A stretch of DNA of 64,000 nt from UMGS755 sp045590535 (lineage in GTDB: Bacteria; Bacillota; Clostridia; UBA1381; UBA9506). Below are positions 51,746-59,296 of the stretch, piece after piece; positions within the stretch are counted from its first letter, which is position 1, and each line of letters starts with the position of its first letter. The notes under the pieces are model-generated. The model had not been told where the DNA came from and made no database searches. It worked only from the letters and a program-made list of their open reading frames with translations. The stretch is taken from the NCBI GenBank assembly GCA_045590535.1, contig JAZNRE010000044.1, positions 37,501 to 101,500 on the forward strand. Reading direction: 5' to 3'. The position numbers were made by a program, and so were the translations under genes.

Positions 51746-51757
51746 GCACTGCAACCC

Positions 51758-51798
51758 AAAAAACGAAGGCAAGCCCGGTGAGCTGCCTTCGTTTTTTG
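51758..51798 (+). terminator. Terminator before the dnaA leader
   Basis: AAAAAACGAAGGCA (51758-51771) pairs with TGCCTTCGTTTTTT (51784-51797). Confidence 0.88.
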
Positions 51799-51823
51799 TG
51801 CAAAGTATCAAAAGAAAATTTCC

Positions 51824-51852
51824 TTGATTATTTCGGGTCAATATGCTATAAT
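51824..51852 (+). promoter_or_regulatory. dnaA promoter P1
   Basis: TTGATT (51824-51829), 17-base spacer, TATAAT (51847-51852). The start near 51859 would place the whole hairpin array in the dnaA 5' leader (about 365 bases). Confidence 0.7.
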
Positions 51853-51930
51853 TGATACGCATGGAATTTTATATGATAAAATTCCTAAGAGCTATCGCTC
51901 TTATGTGCTCTTTTGAGCACCGTATCAATT
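51850..51930 (+). repeat. Perfect four-way-junction fold upstream of dnaA
   Basis: The closing stem AATTGATACG (51850-51859) with CGTATCAATT (51921-51930) encloses three hairpins almost without gaps: GGAATTTTAT/ATAAAATTCC (51863-51885), TAAGAGC-TATC-GCTCTTA (51886-51903) and GTGCTC-TTTT-GAGCAC (51905-51920). All stems are perfect. Confidence 0.8.
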
Positions 51931-51985
51931 GACGGCGTCGTAAAAATGCCCTTGCAAGCAAGCATTTTTACTCCTGGTAAAATTC
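51923..51985 (+). repeat. dnaA-upstream element, copy 1
   Basis: TATCAATTGACGGCGTCG leads into a hairpin: GTAAAAATGC (51940-51949), CC, TTGC-AA-GCAA, GCATTTTTAC (51962-51971), then TCCTGGTAAAATT. Confidence 0.85.
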
Positions 51986-51987
51986 TT

Positions 51988-52021
51988 AAAAGCCTGCTGG
52001 CTTTTTGCAGCCTTTGGCTGC
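51988..52021 (+). repeat. Two linker hairpins between copies 1 and 2
   Basis: AAAAGCC-TGCT-GGCTTTT (51988-52005) and GCAGCC-TTT-GGCTGC (52007-52021), both perfect. Confidence 0.75.
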
Positions 52022-52023
52022 TG

Positions 52024-52088
52024 CATCAATTGACGGCGTCGCAAAAATCCCCTTGCGAGCAAGGATTTTTGCTCCTGGTAAAATTGAT
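52024..52088 (+). repeat. dnaA-upstream element, copy 2
   Basis: CATCAATTGACGGCGTCG, hairpin GCAAAAATCC (52041-52050), CC, TTGC-GA-GCAA, GGATTTTTGC (52063-52072), then TCCTGGTAAAATTGAT. Outer ATCAATT and AATTGAT can pair. Confidence 0.85.
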
Positions 52089-52092
52089 AAAC

Positions 52093-52157
52093 CATCAATT
52101 GACGGCGTCGGAAAAATTCCTTTGCAAGCAAGAATTTTTCCTCTTGGTATAATTGAT
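52093..52157 (+). repeat. dnaA-upstream element, copy 3, with possible promoter P2
   Basis: CATCAATTGACGGCGTCG, hairpin GGAAAAATTC (52110-52119), CT, TTGC-AA-GCAA, GAATTTTTCC (52132-52141), then TCTTGGTATAATTGAT. The end contains the extended -10 TGGTATAAT (52145-52153), a candidate second dnaA promoter. Confidence 0.85.
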
Positions 52158-52223
52158 TTCTTGTATCTACATAATGTACTCATTCTACGAAAGTATCACT
52201 ATAAACAATTGGGGGACAAAAAC

Positions 52224-53561
52224 ATGAAGGCGCAATTATCGTCTATCTGGTATCAGGCATTAAAAATAATAAAAGACAAGCAAGAGGTTAGCCAATCAGC
52301 CTATGACCATTGGATTGAACCTCTTTTGCCCGTGGGTATGACAGAGGAAGCAATCTATTTAAAGGTTCCCACTGAACTTCATTATGAAATTGTTAAATCC
52401 ATGCATTTAGAAACCATTAAAGAGGCTATCAATGCGGTTTCTGAACAGTTTTATGCGGTTGAGCTTTTGGATTTTAATCAGCCTCTGCCGCCGGAACTGG
52501 AGCATTCGGTGACCTATACAGATCGAAGCGGCGATGCCACAACTTTAAATCCAAAATACACTTTTTCTTCTTTCGTTGTGGGTGAATCCAATCAGTTTGC
52601 CCATGCAGCATCAGAAGCTGTTTCTGAAAGACCGGCCGATGCCTTTAACCCCCTTTTCATTTACGGCGGTTCAGGACTGGGCAAAACCCATCTCGTGCAG
52701 GCTATTGGCAATCGTATTAAAGAAAAAAATCCTGCGGCCAATGTCTTATATGTAACCAGTGAAAAGTTTACCAATGATTTCATCAACACCTTGCTTGATA
52801 AAAAGGCCGTGGATTTTCGAAATAAATACAGAACCTGTGATGTTTTGATTATTGATGACATTCAGTTTATCTCGAACAAAGACCAGACCCAGATTGAGTT
52901 TTTTAATACTTTTAATACTCTGCATGCAAGCAATAAACAGATTATCATCACCTCTGACCGCCCACCCCGTGAAATTAAGGAGCTGGAAGAAAGAATGCGC
53001 ACCCGTTTTGAATGGGGCCTGATTGCCGATATTAAACCTCCGGATTTAGAAACCCGAGTGGCCATTTTGAAAAGAAAGGCCAGTGAAGAAAACTTTGAAG
53101 TACCGGATGACATTTTGTTTTACATAGCAGAAAATTTAAAGTCTAACATCCGAAATTTAGAGGGCGTTTTAAAACGGCTCACGGCCTATAATGTTTTAAT
53201 GGGTCGCCCCATCACCATGCAACTGGCGGATGAGGCCATTAAGGAGTTTTTGAATAAGTCAGATGACCCTCATGTGAACACAGAATATATCCTTTCTATT
53301 GTGTCAAACTACTTTGGTGTTACCTCTGATGAAATTCTTTCATCCAAGAGAACACAGGAAATCTCTTATGCCCGTCACATTGCCATGTATCTCATTCGTG
53401 AGTTCACCGGTCAATCCCTGCCCAAAATCGGCAAAGAGCTGGGTGGTCGAAATCACGCCACGGTTTTAAACGGCATTAACAACATAAAAAGCAGCATGGA
53501 AAAAAATGAGGACACCAAAAAGATTGTTGAAGAACTCATCACCAATCTTGAAAACAGATAA
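52224..53561 (+). CDS. dnaA: Chromosomal replication initiator DnaA
   Basis: A 445-residue AAA+ initiator. Domain I spans about 1-85, a short linker follows, and the ATPase holds Walker A GGSGLGKTH (148-156), Walker B LIIDDIQF (208-215), sensor I ITSDRPP and sensor II NIRNLEGVLKRL. Domain IV (about 350-445) binds DNA. Its signature, normally GGRDHTTV, reads GGRNHATV (407-414), so two residues that contact the DnaA box in Escherichia coli (Asp433 and Thr435) are Asn410 and Ala412 here. ATG 52224 follows GGGGGA; the frame open from 52005 is only readthrough of the repeat array. dnaN does not follow. Confidence 0.95.
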   Translation: MKAQLSSIWYQALKIIKDKQEVSQSAYDHWIEPLLPVGMTEEAIYLKVPTELHYEIVKSMHLETIKEAINAVSEQFYAVELLDFNQPLPPELEHSVTYTDRSGDATTLNPKYTFSSFVVGESNQFAHAASEAVSERPADAFNPLFIYGGSGLGKTHLVQAIGNRIKEKNPAANVLYVTSEKFTNDFINTLLDKKAVDFRNKYRTCDVLIIDDIQFISNKDQTQIEFFNTFNTLHASNKQIIITSDRPPREIKELEERMRTRFEWGLIADIKPPDLETRVAILKRKASEENFEVPDDILFYIAENLKSNIRNLEGVLKRLTAYNVLMGRPITMQLADEAIKEFLNKSDDPHVNTEYILSIVSNYFGVTSDEILSSKRTQEISYARHIAMYLIREFTGQSLPKIGKELGGRNHATVLNGINNIKSSMEKNEDTKKIVEELITNLENR

Positions 53562-53581
53562 TAAACGACTGGAGAAACACT

Positions 53582-53797
53582 ATGCAGATACACATTGATA
53601 CAGAATATATCAAGTTGGACCAGTTTTTAAAATTTGCCGGGGTCTGCCTTTCAGGTGGCGAGGCCAAAGAGCTGATTCAATCCGGGGTTGTCAGCGTGAA
53701 TGAAGAGCCCTGCACCATGCGTGGCAAAAAACTGTATCCGGGTGATCGCGTCTTTTTAGAACTGGATGACGAATATCTGGAGTTTGTAGTGGAGTAG
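53582..53797 (+). CDS. yaaA: S4-domain protein YaaA
   Basis: A 71-residue RNA-binding S4-domain protein (YKLDQFLKFAG-like IKLDQFLKFAGVCLSGGEAKELIQSGVVSVNEEP, then RGKKLYPGDRV). It conventionally sits between dnaN and recF; here it follows dnaA after only 20 bases. It may act with ribosome assembly, but the role is not settled. GGAG precedes the ATG, and recF starts three bases after its stop. Confidence 0.92.
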   Translation: MQIHIDTEYIKLDQFLKFAGVCLSGGEAKELIQSGVVSVNEEPCTMRGKKLYPGDRVFLELDDEYLEFVVE

Positions 53798-53800
53798 CGT

Positions 53801-54877
53801 ATGTATATTAAAAGCCTGAGTCTGCAGAATTTTCGCAGTTATGAAAGTCAAACCCTTGTTTTTGACGAAAAAACAAATGTGTTTTGCGGTGCCAATGCAC
53901 AGGGCAAAACCAACTTATTGGAAGCTGTGTATCTTTTCAGCATGGGCAAATCCTTTCGCACAGCGCAGGATGTGGACTTAATCCATTTCGGCGCGGAATA
54001 TACAAAGGCGAGCTTGGTTTTTTGTGACCGCCATCGTGAAAACACTTTGGAAATCATTATTTTGCAGAATAAGAAAAAACAGATAAAAATCAACGGTGTG
54101 ACCATCAGCCGCCTTAGTGAATTGGTTGGCAAGCTGAATGTGGTTTTGTTTTACCCCGAAGAGCTTGGGTTGGTAAAGGAAGGGCCGTATATCCGCCGTC
54201 GATTTATGGATGTGGCGCTGTCGCAGCTGCGGCCTGCTTATTATCACGCCCTGGGGCGTTATCAACGGGTATTGGAGCAGCGCAACAAGCTAATTAAGCG
54301 CATTCGCATGTCCCAGGATAAAAGCTTAAAAGACACTCTGTTTGCCTGGAACGAAAAACTGGTGGATTATGGCATGGAGCTCATGCGGTATCGTGCCGAG
54401 TTTATGGAAAAGCTGGGCAAACTGGCACAAAAGGCACACTTTGAAGCAGCAGGAGAGAACCTAAAGCTTGAGTACCAACCCCGCTTTGCAGACAAAGACG
54501 AATTTTTGCAAAAGCTTAAAGAGGGCTTTGAACGGGAACTGGAGCAAGGGCACACCCTCTATGGTCCCCATCGGGAAGATTTTGAAATTTTTATTGATGA
54601 TAAAGAGGCGAAATTTTTTGGCTCTCAGGGTCAGCAGCGCAGCGCGGTGTTGTCGCTGAAGCTGGCGCAGGCCGACCTGTTGTTTGAAGAATATGGCGAA
54701 TATCCCGTTTTGCTTTTAGACGATATTATGAGCGAGTTAGACAGCAAGCGGCGCACCTATTTAGCAGGCAAAATTCCGGATAAACAAGTGTTTATCACCT
54801 GCACGGAGTTAAACACGCAGCTTCCTAAAGGTCGCCTTTTTCATGTGACCAAGGGACAGGCAAATTTACAAGAATAA
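53801..54877 (+). CDS. recF: DNA repair/recombination ATPase RecF
   Basis: SMC-like ATPase that loads RecA at single-strand gaps through RecFOR. The 358 residues have YIKSLSLQNFRSYES at the start, Walker A GANAQGKTNLLEA (about 31-43), signature SQGQQRSAVLSLKLAQA, and Walker B PVLLLDDIMSELD. Length and domains are complete. The start has no strong ribosome site and probably depends on coupling with yaaA. Confidence 0.95.
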   Translation: MYIKSLSLQNFRSYESQTLVFDEKTNVFCGANAQGKTNLLEAVYLFSMGKSFRTAQDVDLIHFGAEYTKASLVFCDRHRENTLEIIILQNKKKQIKINGVTISRLSELVGKLNVVLFYPEELGLVKEGPYIRRRFMDVALSQLRPAYYHALGRYQRVLEQRNKLIKRIRMSQDKSLKDTLFAWNEKLVDYGMELMRYRAEFMEKLGKLAQKAHFEAAGENLKLEYQPRFADKDEFLQKLKEGFERELEQGHTLYGPHREDFEIFIDDKEAKFFGSQGQQRSAVLSLKLAQADLLFEEYGEYPVLLLDDIMSELDSKRRTYLAGKIPDKQVFITCTELNTQLPKGRLFHVTKGQANLQE

Positions 54878-54889
54878 AAGAGGTTTTTT

Positions 54890-55159
54890 ATGTTTTTACA
54901 TTTAGGGTCCGATGTGGTTGTGAATATGAAAGATGTGATTGCCATCTTAGATTTGGATGTGACCAGCACCTCCAAAATCACCCGGGAATTCTTGACCGTG
55001 GCAGAGGATGAGGGCTTTGTGGTGAATGTCTCTGACGACTTGCCCAAGTCTTTTATCATCACCGAAATTGATAAAAAAAGTCGTGTGTTTGTGTCGCCCA
55101 TTTCCACAGCAACCCTCCTAAAGCGTGCCAAAAGTCAGGGCGGCTTGGGAAATATTTGA
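54890..55159 (+). CDS. remB: RemB/YaaB-type regulator (DUF370)
   Basis: An 89-residue small DNA-binding protein: MFLHLGSDVVVNMKDVIAILDLD is the family start, and the SRVFVSPISTATLLKRA end is typical. RemB (YaaB) and its relative RemA regulate biofilm matrix genes in Bacillus. It is the last gene of the dnaA block; gyrB and gyrA, which usually follow, are replaced by a terminator and tRNA-Leu. Confidence 0.9.
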   Translation: MFLHLGSDVVVNMKDVIAILDLDVTSTSKITREFLTVAEDEGFVVNVSDDLPKSFIITEIDKKSRVFVSPISTATLLKRAKSQGGLGNI

Positions 55160-55167
55160 ATTAAAAA

Positions 55168-55206
55168 AGAAGGTGCATCGCCCATTAAAAGCGATGCACC
55201 TTTTTA
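55168..55206 (+). terminator. Terminator of the dnaA-remB operon
   Basis: AGGTGCATCGC (55171-55181) pairs with GCGATGCACCT (55191-55201), then TTTT. Confidence 0.88.
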
Positions 55207-55216
55207 CGACTTAAAT

Positions 55217-55250
55217 AAAGAGACACACCCTAAAGGGTGTGTCTCTTTTT
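55217..55250 (-). terminator. Terminator of tRNA-Leu
   Basis: AAAGAGACACACCC pairs with GGGTGTGTCTCTTT around TAAA, with runs on both sides; it may work in both directions. Confidence 0.85.
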
Positions 55251-55336
55251 GGTGCGGATAAGAGGACTTGAACCTCCACGAGATTGCTCCCACTAGCACC
55301 TGAAGCTAGCGCGTCTGCCAATTCCGCCATATCCGC
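55250..55336 (-). tRNA. tRNA-Leu (CAG)
   Basis: An 87-base minus-strand tRNA with a long variable arm: acceptor GCGGATA/TATCCGC, anticodon stem CTAGC/GCTAG around TTCAGGT (anticodon CAG), variable arm, T arm GGAGG-TTCAAGT-CCTCT, encoded CCA. Confidence 0.94.
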
Positions 55337-55362
55337 ATGCATATTCAATTGAGAACAGTAAT

Positions 55363-55391
55363 ATGTTAACACAAAGGGACGGCGTTGTCAA
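55363..55391 (-). promoter_or_regulatory. Promoter of tRNA-Leu
   Basis: Minus strand TTGACA (55391-55386), 17-base spacer, TAACAT (55368-55363). Confidence 0.75.
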
Positions 55392-55449
55392 GTTTTTTTT
55401 CAAATTTTTTAAATTATTGTTTCATTTTCTTGTCTTATGGATAATTTTC

Positions 55450-55478
55450 TTGTTTTTTACGGTATTTCATGGTACAAT
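55450..55478 (+). promoter_or_regulatory. Promoter of the stalk-domain protein gene
   Basis: TTGTTT (55450-55455), 17-base spacer, TACAAT (55473-55478) with TG upstream (extended -10). Confidence 0.65.
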
Positions 55479-55548
55479 GTGTTTGACATAACAACACGAT
55501 TATAGCGTAATGTTTAGTTTAAAAGCCATATTGAAAGGAGATTGTGTT

Positions 55549-57060
55549 ATGAGAAGAAAATTACTTAGCATTATCATAGCAAGTTTTTTACTGCTGTCCG
55601 TCTTTGGCGTTTATGCTGACGGTGAAATGGTTGTTGTGGGCCAAAAGCCCATTACGGTTACTTATAACGGTGCGCAAATTGCGTTTCCCGATGCAGCCCC
55701 TCTCATTCAAAACAACAAAACGCTGGTTCCTGTCAGAGCCATTATGGAGCATGCAGACCTGGCAGTAGAGTTTGACCCGGAAACCCGTAAGGTTACCGCT
55801 ACCGATGAAAATTTGGTCATCGAAATGCATATTGACGATGTGAATGCAACTGTTACGGCCAGCCAAGAAGTGAAGAAGGTTGTTTTAGAAGAACCGGCGC
55901 GGATTATTGCAGACAGAACCTATGTGCCTATTCGTTTTATTGGCGAGAGCCTGGGCACAAAGGTGAACTGGAACCCCAATGCCCGTGAGGTTGTCATTAT
56001 CGATACAGCAAAGTGGAAAGAGAAGATTGCTGAAAAATCTACCATGCTTGCCAAAATCATTGACATGCCTCTCTACAACCAAATGCCAATAGCAGAAAGT
56101 ACGGCGGGAGAATTTCAGTTCGTGTATCAACTCAAAGATTTGCCCATTGATGCTAACGAAACCATTGATGTGAACATGGATATCAATCTGAGTTTTTCCA
56201 GCACCGGTGTTTTTGATGGCACAAACAGTGGTACCTATACATCCTTAGAAACAGATCTTTCCTTTTTAGAGAAATATTTGCAAGATATGGCTGATGAAGA
56301 TTTGGCTGCTCTTGCTCATCTTCAAAACATAGACCTTGAGGTTATTGTGGACGAGGACCTGAATATTTATTTAAAAAGCAAAGCCATTGTGGAATTGTTA
56401 AAAGATAGCGGTGAGAAAGAACTGGCAGAGGCAATTGGTGACTGTTATGTCAAAATGTCCTTAAAAGATTTGCTGGGCGATTTCATTAGTGAAGAAAGTC
56501 TTTTGCTTTATAGTTCCGCAGAAAGTCTATGGGATTTTATTGAAAAGTTAGTTGCATCTGACGACATGTTATACACACAAAGCGTCGAGATGATGGATGC
56601 CTTTATTGAGCTCTATTCAACGATGTATAGTGACAAAATGTTTAAAGTTACCAAAGGCACGGGCGGAACAGAAACCTGGACCTGCTCCTTAGATGAAAAG
56701 GCCTATGCCGACATGATGATTGATGTGACTAAAACCATGAATGAAGCCATGGGTGTTACGATGGATGAAGAGGAAATCGCTATGCAGCGCGAGGTATTTG
56801 AGGCTATGGACATGAGCATGAAAATGACCATGACCGTAAAAAACAATGTGCCCATTAAGGCAGAGGTTGCCTTTAGCGTGAGCGCAGAAGAGGAATCAAT
56901 CTATGGCGGCAAGGTGATTACCAAAATTAAAATGAATGTTGGCAGTGCAACTCGGTCCTTTGACGCAAGAAAAGACAAAAAGGTGGTCATTCCTCAAAAT
57001 GTTGTGACTCTTACCTCTTTAATTGAAATGGTTCCGGATACCTTATCTTTAGCAGAATAA
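55549..57060 (+). CDS. Secreted protein with copper-amine-oxidase-like N-terminal (stalk) domain
   Basis: A 503-residue exported protein. The signal peptide (MRRKLLSIIIASFLLLSV) ends near residue 23. Residues about 25-140 form the stalk domain, seen as PLIQNNKTLVPVRAIMEHADLAVEFDPETRKVTA and RTYVPIRFIGESLGTKVNWNPNAREV. The rest is acidic, rich in Met and Asp, and not recognised. In Clostridia such domains are fused to many cell-surface proteins; no amine oxidase activity is implied. ATG 55549 follows AAAGGAG. It stands alone with its own promoter and a terminator. Confidence 0.85.
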   Translation: MRRKLLSIIIASFLLLSVFGVYADGEMVVVGQKPITVTYNGAQIAFPDAAPLIQNNKTLVPVRAIMEHADLAVEFDPETRKVTATDENLVIEMHIDDVNATVTASQEVKKVVLEEPARIIADRTYVPIRFIGESLGTKVNWNPNAREVVIIDTAKWKEKIAEKSTMLAKIIDMPLYNQMPIAESTAGEFQFVYQLKDLPIDANETIDVNMDINLSFSSTGVFDGTNSGTYTSLETDLSFLEKYLQDMADEDLAALAHLQNIDLEVIVDEDLNIYLKSKAIVELLKDSGEKELAEAIGDCYVKMSLKDLLGDFISEESLLLYSSAESLWDFIEKLVASDDMLYTQSVEMMDAFIELYSTMYSDKMFKVTKGTGGTETWTCSLDEKAYADMMIDVTKTMNEAMGVTMDEEEIAMQREVFEAMDMSMKMTMTVKNNVPIKAEVAFSVSAEEESIYGGKVITKIKMNVGSATRSFDARKDKKVVIPQNVVTLTSLIEMVPDTLSLAE

Positions 57061-57093
57061 AGTGCAGAAAAAGTCAACTGAATAAGAGTTATC

Positions 57094-57131
57094 AAAAGCA
57101 GCTCCGGCAAGATGTCGTGGGGCTGCTTTTA
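57094..57131 (+). terminator. Terminator of the stalk-domain gene
   Basis: AAAAGCAGC (57094-57102) pairs with GCTGCTTTT (57122-57130). Confidence 0.65.
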
Positions 57132-57231
57132 TTATGGTTTGCAGAGAAAGCGGACAACAGCAGCCTGGGGAAAATTTTTCTAAAATTAACAAATAATTTA
57201 TTTTATCTTTCTATACATTTTCTCTTTTTTG

Positions 57232-57240
57232 TGGTAAAAT
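57232..57240 (+). promoter_or_regulatory. Extended -10 promoter of the DUF5685 operon
   Basis: TGGTAAAAT, about 38 bases before the TTG start at 57278. The -35 region is a T-rich stretch with no good match. Confidence 0.4.
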
Positions 57241-57277
57241 GATAAAAGAGGTGATTTGTGCATGAGGAGGTTTTGGC

Positions 57278-58150
57278 TTGTTTGGCTATATTAAAATTGA
57301 CAAAAATGAGCTGAAGGTTAAAGATTATAACCTGTTTAAAGCCTACTATTGCGGTGTTTGCCGAACGCTTAAGAAAGAATATGGCTTTCCTGCCCACTAT
57401 TTTTTAAGTTATGATGCTGCTTTTTTAGCCACTCTTTTAACGGCCCTCTGCAAAGAGGCACCGGCGATTGTGCCAGCTCGTTGCATGGCGAATCCCATGG
57501 TTAAAAGACCTGTGGCACAAACTGAGGCTTGTCTATCGTATGCAGCAGCTGTAAATGTGTTGCTAACCTGGTTTAAGCTGAAGGATGATTGGCAAGACAA
57601 TCATTCGCTTAAGGCTGCTTTTTTAATGCTTTTCATGGTGAATCATAAGAAAAAAGCCCAAAAGCGTTATCCTGCTCTGGTGCAGGGCATAAGGGAAAAT
57701 CTTTTGGCTTTATCTTCCCTTGAAAAAGCAGGCTGCGATGTGCCGGATAAAGTGGCGGCATCCTTTGGCAAGCTGATGGCCGATGTTTTTGATGTTGATT
57801 TTGCAGAAGATGAAAATCAGCGTCGTGTATTAGCGCATGCAGGCTTTTTATTAGGCCGCTTTATCTATCTAATTGATGCTTGGGAAGACAGGGAAAAGGA
57901 TGCAGAAAAAAAGGCATATAACCCCTATCTTTTGGCAAAGGAAATAAGAGAGGAAGATGTTAAACTCTCTTTGGAATATACCTTAAGCCAGCTTTCCCAC
58001 AGCTTGCAGTTGTTAAAGCTGGAACGGAATGAAGCCATTCTTGATAATGTTGTTTATTTAGGCCTGAAAAAAGTGTTAGAACAAGGGTTTTCAGGAGAAC
58101 ATAAAGGGAAAAAGACCAAAAAGGAGAAACCACATGAAAGACCCATATGA
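57278..58150 (+). CDS. DUF5685 family protein
   Basis: A 290-residue helical protein. The N terminus MFGYIKIDKNELKVKDYNLFKAYYCGVCRTLKKEYG contains a Cys pair (C-x2-C at about 26-29), and C69 and C85 lie further on; conserved Asp residues occur in DAWEDREKDAEKKAYNP. I recognise this as the family called DUF5685, whose function is unknown; the helical fold with DxxED recalls polyprenyl-synthase-like or metal-binding bundles, but that is a guess. The start is TTG 57278 behind AGGAGG. It overlaps the DnaJ gene by 17 bases. Confidence 0.8.
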   Translation: MFGYIKIDKNELKVKDYNLFKAYYCGVCRTLKKEYGFPAHYFLSYDAAFLATLLTALCKEAPAIVPARCMANPMVKRPVAQTEACLSYAAAVNVLLTWFKLKDDWQDNHSLKAAFLMLFMVNHKKKAQKRYPALVQGIRENLLALSSLEKAGCDVPDKVAASFGKLMADVFDVDFAEDENQRRVLAHAGFLLGRFIYLIDAWEDREKDAEKKAYNPYLLAKEIREEDVKLSLEYTLSQLSHSLQLLKLERNEAILDNVVYLGLKKVLEQGFSGEHKGKKTKKEKPHERPI

Positions 58151-58724
58151 AGTGTTGGGCGTGCCTAAAACGGCCACGCAAGAAGAAATTAAAAAAGCAT
58201 ATCGCAAACTGGCGAAGCAATATCATCCCGATAATTATGCCAACAATCCTTTGGCGGATTTGGCAGCCGAAAAGTTTAAAGAAATCAATGAAGCCTATGA
58301 GCAGCTTTCTGGCAGCAACCCGTATTCTGCCGGGCGGCAATATAGCGGCAGGGGAGAAGGGGCGGGCAATTATGCCCAAATTCGAAACCTCATTCAAATG
58401 AATCGAATTGACGAAGCTGAGAGAATTTTGGACGGCTTAACCAACAGAAACGGTGAATGGTTCTTTTTAAAAGGCACCATTTTTCTGCGTCGGGGTTGGT
58501 ATGCCCAGGGCATAAACTTCATTCGTCAGGCTGTTAATTTAGAGCCAAATAACATGGAATACCGCATGGCTTTGAATCAATATATGAACCAAACACGGCA
58601 ATATCGTGATGTGGGCAATGGCATGTCAGGTGGTGGTGTGAGCCCTTGCGACTGTTGTCAGGGACTCATTTGTGCCGATTGCTGTTGCGAATGCATGGGT
58701 GGCGACTTGATTAACTGTTGCTGA
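58134..58724 (+). CDS. J-domain protein with Cys-rich tail
   Basis: A 196-residue co-chaperone. Residues 1-65 form a full J domain (YEVLGV, KKAYRKLAKQYHPDNY with the essential HPD, FKEINEAYEQL). A TPR-like helical middle (NRIDEAERILDGL, RGWYAQGINFIRQAVNLEPNN) follows, and the end holds 10 Cys in about 25 residues (CDCCQGLICADCCCEC...CC). It should stimulate a DnaK; the tail may bind metal. It is not the canonical DnaJ, since it lacks the Gly-rich and zinc-finger order. Overlap with the DUF5685 gene indicates a joint function. Confidence 0.85.
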   Translation: MKDPYEVLGVPKTATQEEIKKAYRKLAKQYHPDNYANNPLADLAAEKFKEINEAYEQLSGSNPYSAGRQYSGRGEGAGNYAQIRNLIQMNRIDEAERILDGLTNRNGEWFFLKGTIFLRRGWYAQGINFIRQAVNLEPNNMEYRMALNQYMNQTRQYRDVGNGMSGGGVSPCDCCQGLICADCCCECMGGDLINCC

Positions 58725-58774
58725 TGCAGGTGCATCTGCCTGACAGCACAATTCTGATAAAGGAGCAATGACCT

Positions 58775-59296
58775 ATGGCAAAAAGAATAACTTTTTCAGC
58801 TGTATCTTTGACATTGACGGTCATCTGCCTGTATGGTGCCTCTGCCTTACCAACGGGGCGTGTGGCAGCTTTGGCAATAGCATCTTTGTTTTGTGGCATT
58901 TGTGTTAGTCAATATGGCGTTCGCTATGGGATTGCATTATATGTGGGGGCCTCGCTTTTGTCCCTTTTGCTTGTGCCAAAACGAATGTTGGTGGCCATTT
59001 ACATCTTGTTTGCAGGATATTACCCCATTGTTAAGCTATACATTGAAAGTCTTGGCAAGCTTTGGGCAGAGTGGATCATTAAAATTTTATATTTTAATGT
59101 GGTTTTAATTGTTTTATACATGGTATTTAAAACCTTCTTTTTGCCCCACTTAAGTTCGACTATTGTTATGCTCGCCCTACAATATATGGGACTTATCATT
59201 GTGGCGCTGGAAATTTTATTTGTTTTATATGACTGGATGTTGAGTTATATGATTGGATATTATAATCAAATGGTGAGGAGAGTAAAACATGAATAA
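58775..59296 (+). CDS. Multi-pass membrane protein
   Basis: A 173-residue protein with about five hydrophobic segments and short loops. The LPTGRVAALAIASLFCGICVSQYG and FAGYYPIVKLYIESL stretches resemble a family of small uncharacterised Clostridia membrane proteins. AAAGGAG lies upstream. It follows the J-domain gene by 50 bases and overlaps the lipoprotein gene by 8, so it is probably part of one operon from 57278 on. Function unknown. Confidence 0.75.
   Translation: MAKRITFSAVSLTLTVICLYGASALPTGRVAALAIASLFCGICVSQYGVRYGIALYVGASLLSLLLVPKRMLVAIYILFAGYYPIVKLYIESLGKLWAEWIIKILYFNVVLIVLYMVFKTFFLPHLSSTIVMLALQYMGLIIVALEILFVLYDWMLSYMIGYYNQMVRRVKHE

Noticed and set aside
51923..52157. The dnaA-upstream repeats as a CRISPR array
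   Set aside because: Only three copies, the repeats contain variable hairpin arms rather than identical repeats with unique spacers, and no cas genes are present.
52005..52223. 73-codon N-terminal extension of DnaA
   Set aside because: It translates the repeat array, lacks a ribosome site, and homology to DnaA begins at the ATG at 52224 behind GGGGGA.
53562..53581. A hidden or truncated dnaN between dnaA and yaaA
   Set aside because: Only 20 bases lie between the stop and the next start; there is no room even for a remnant.
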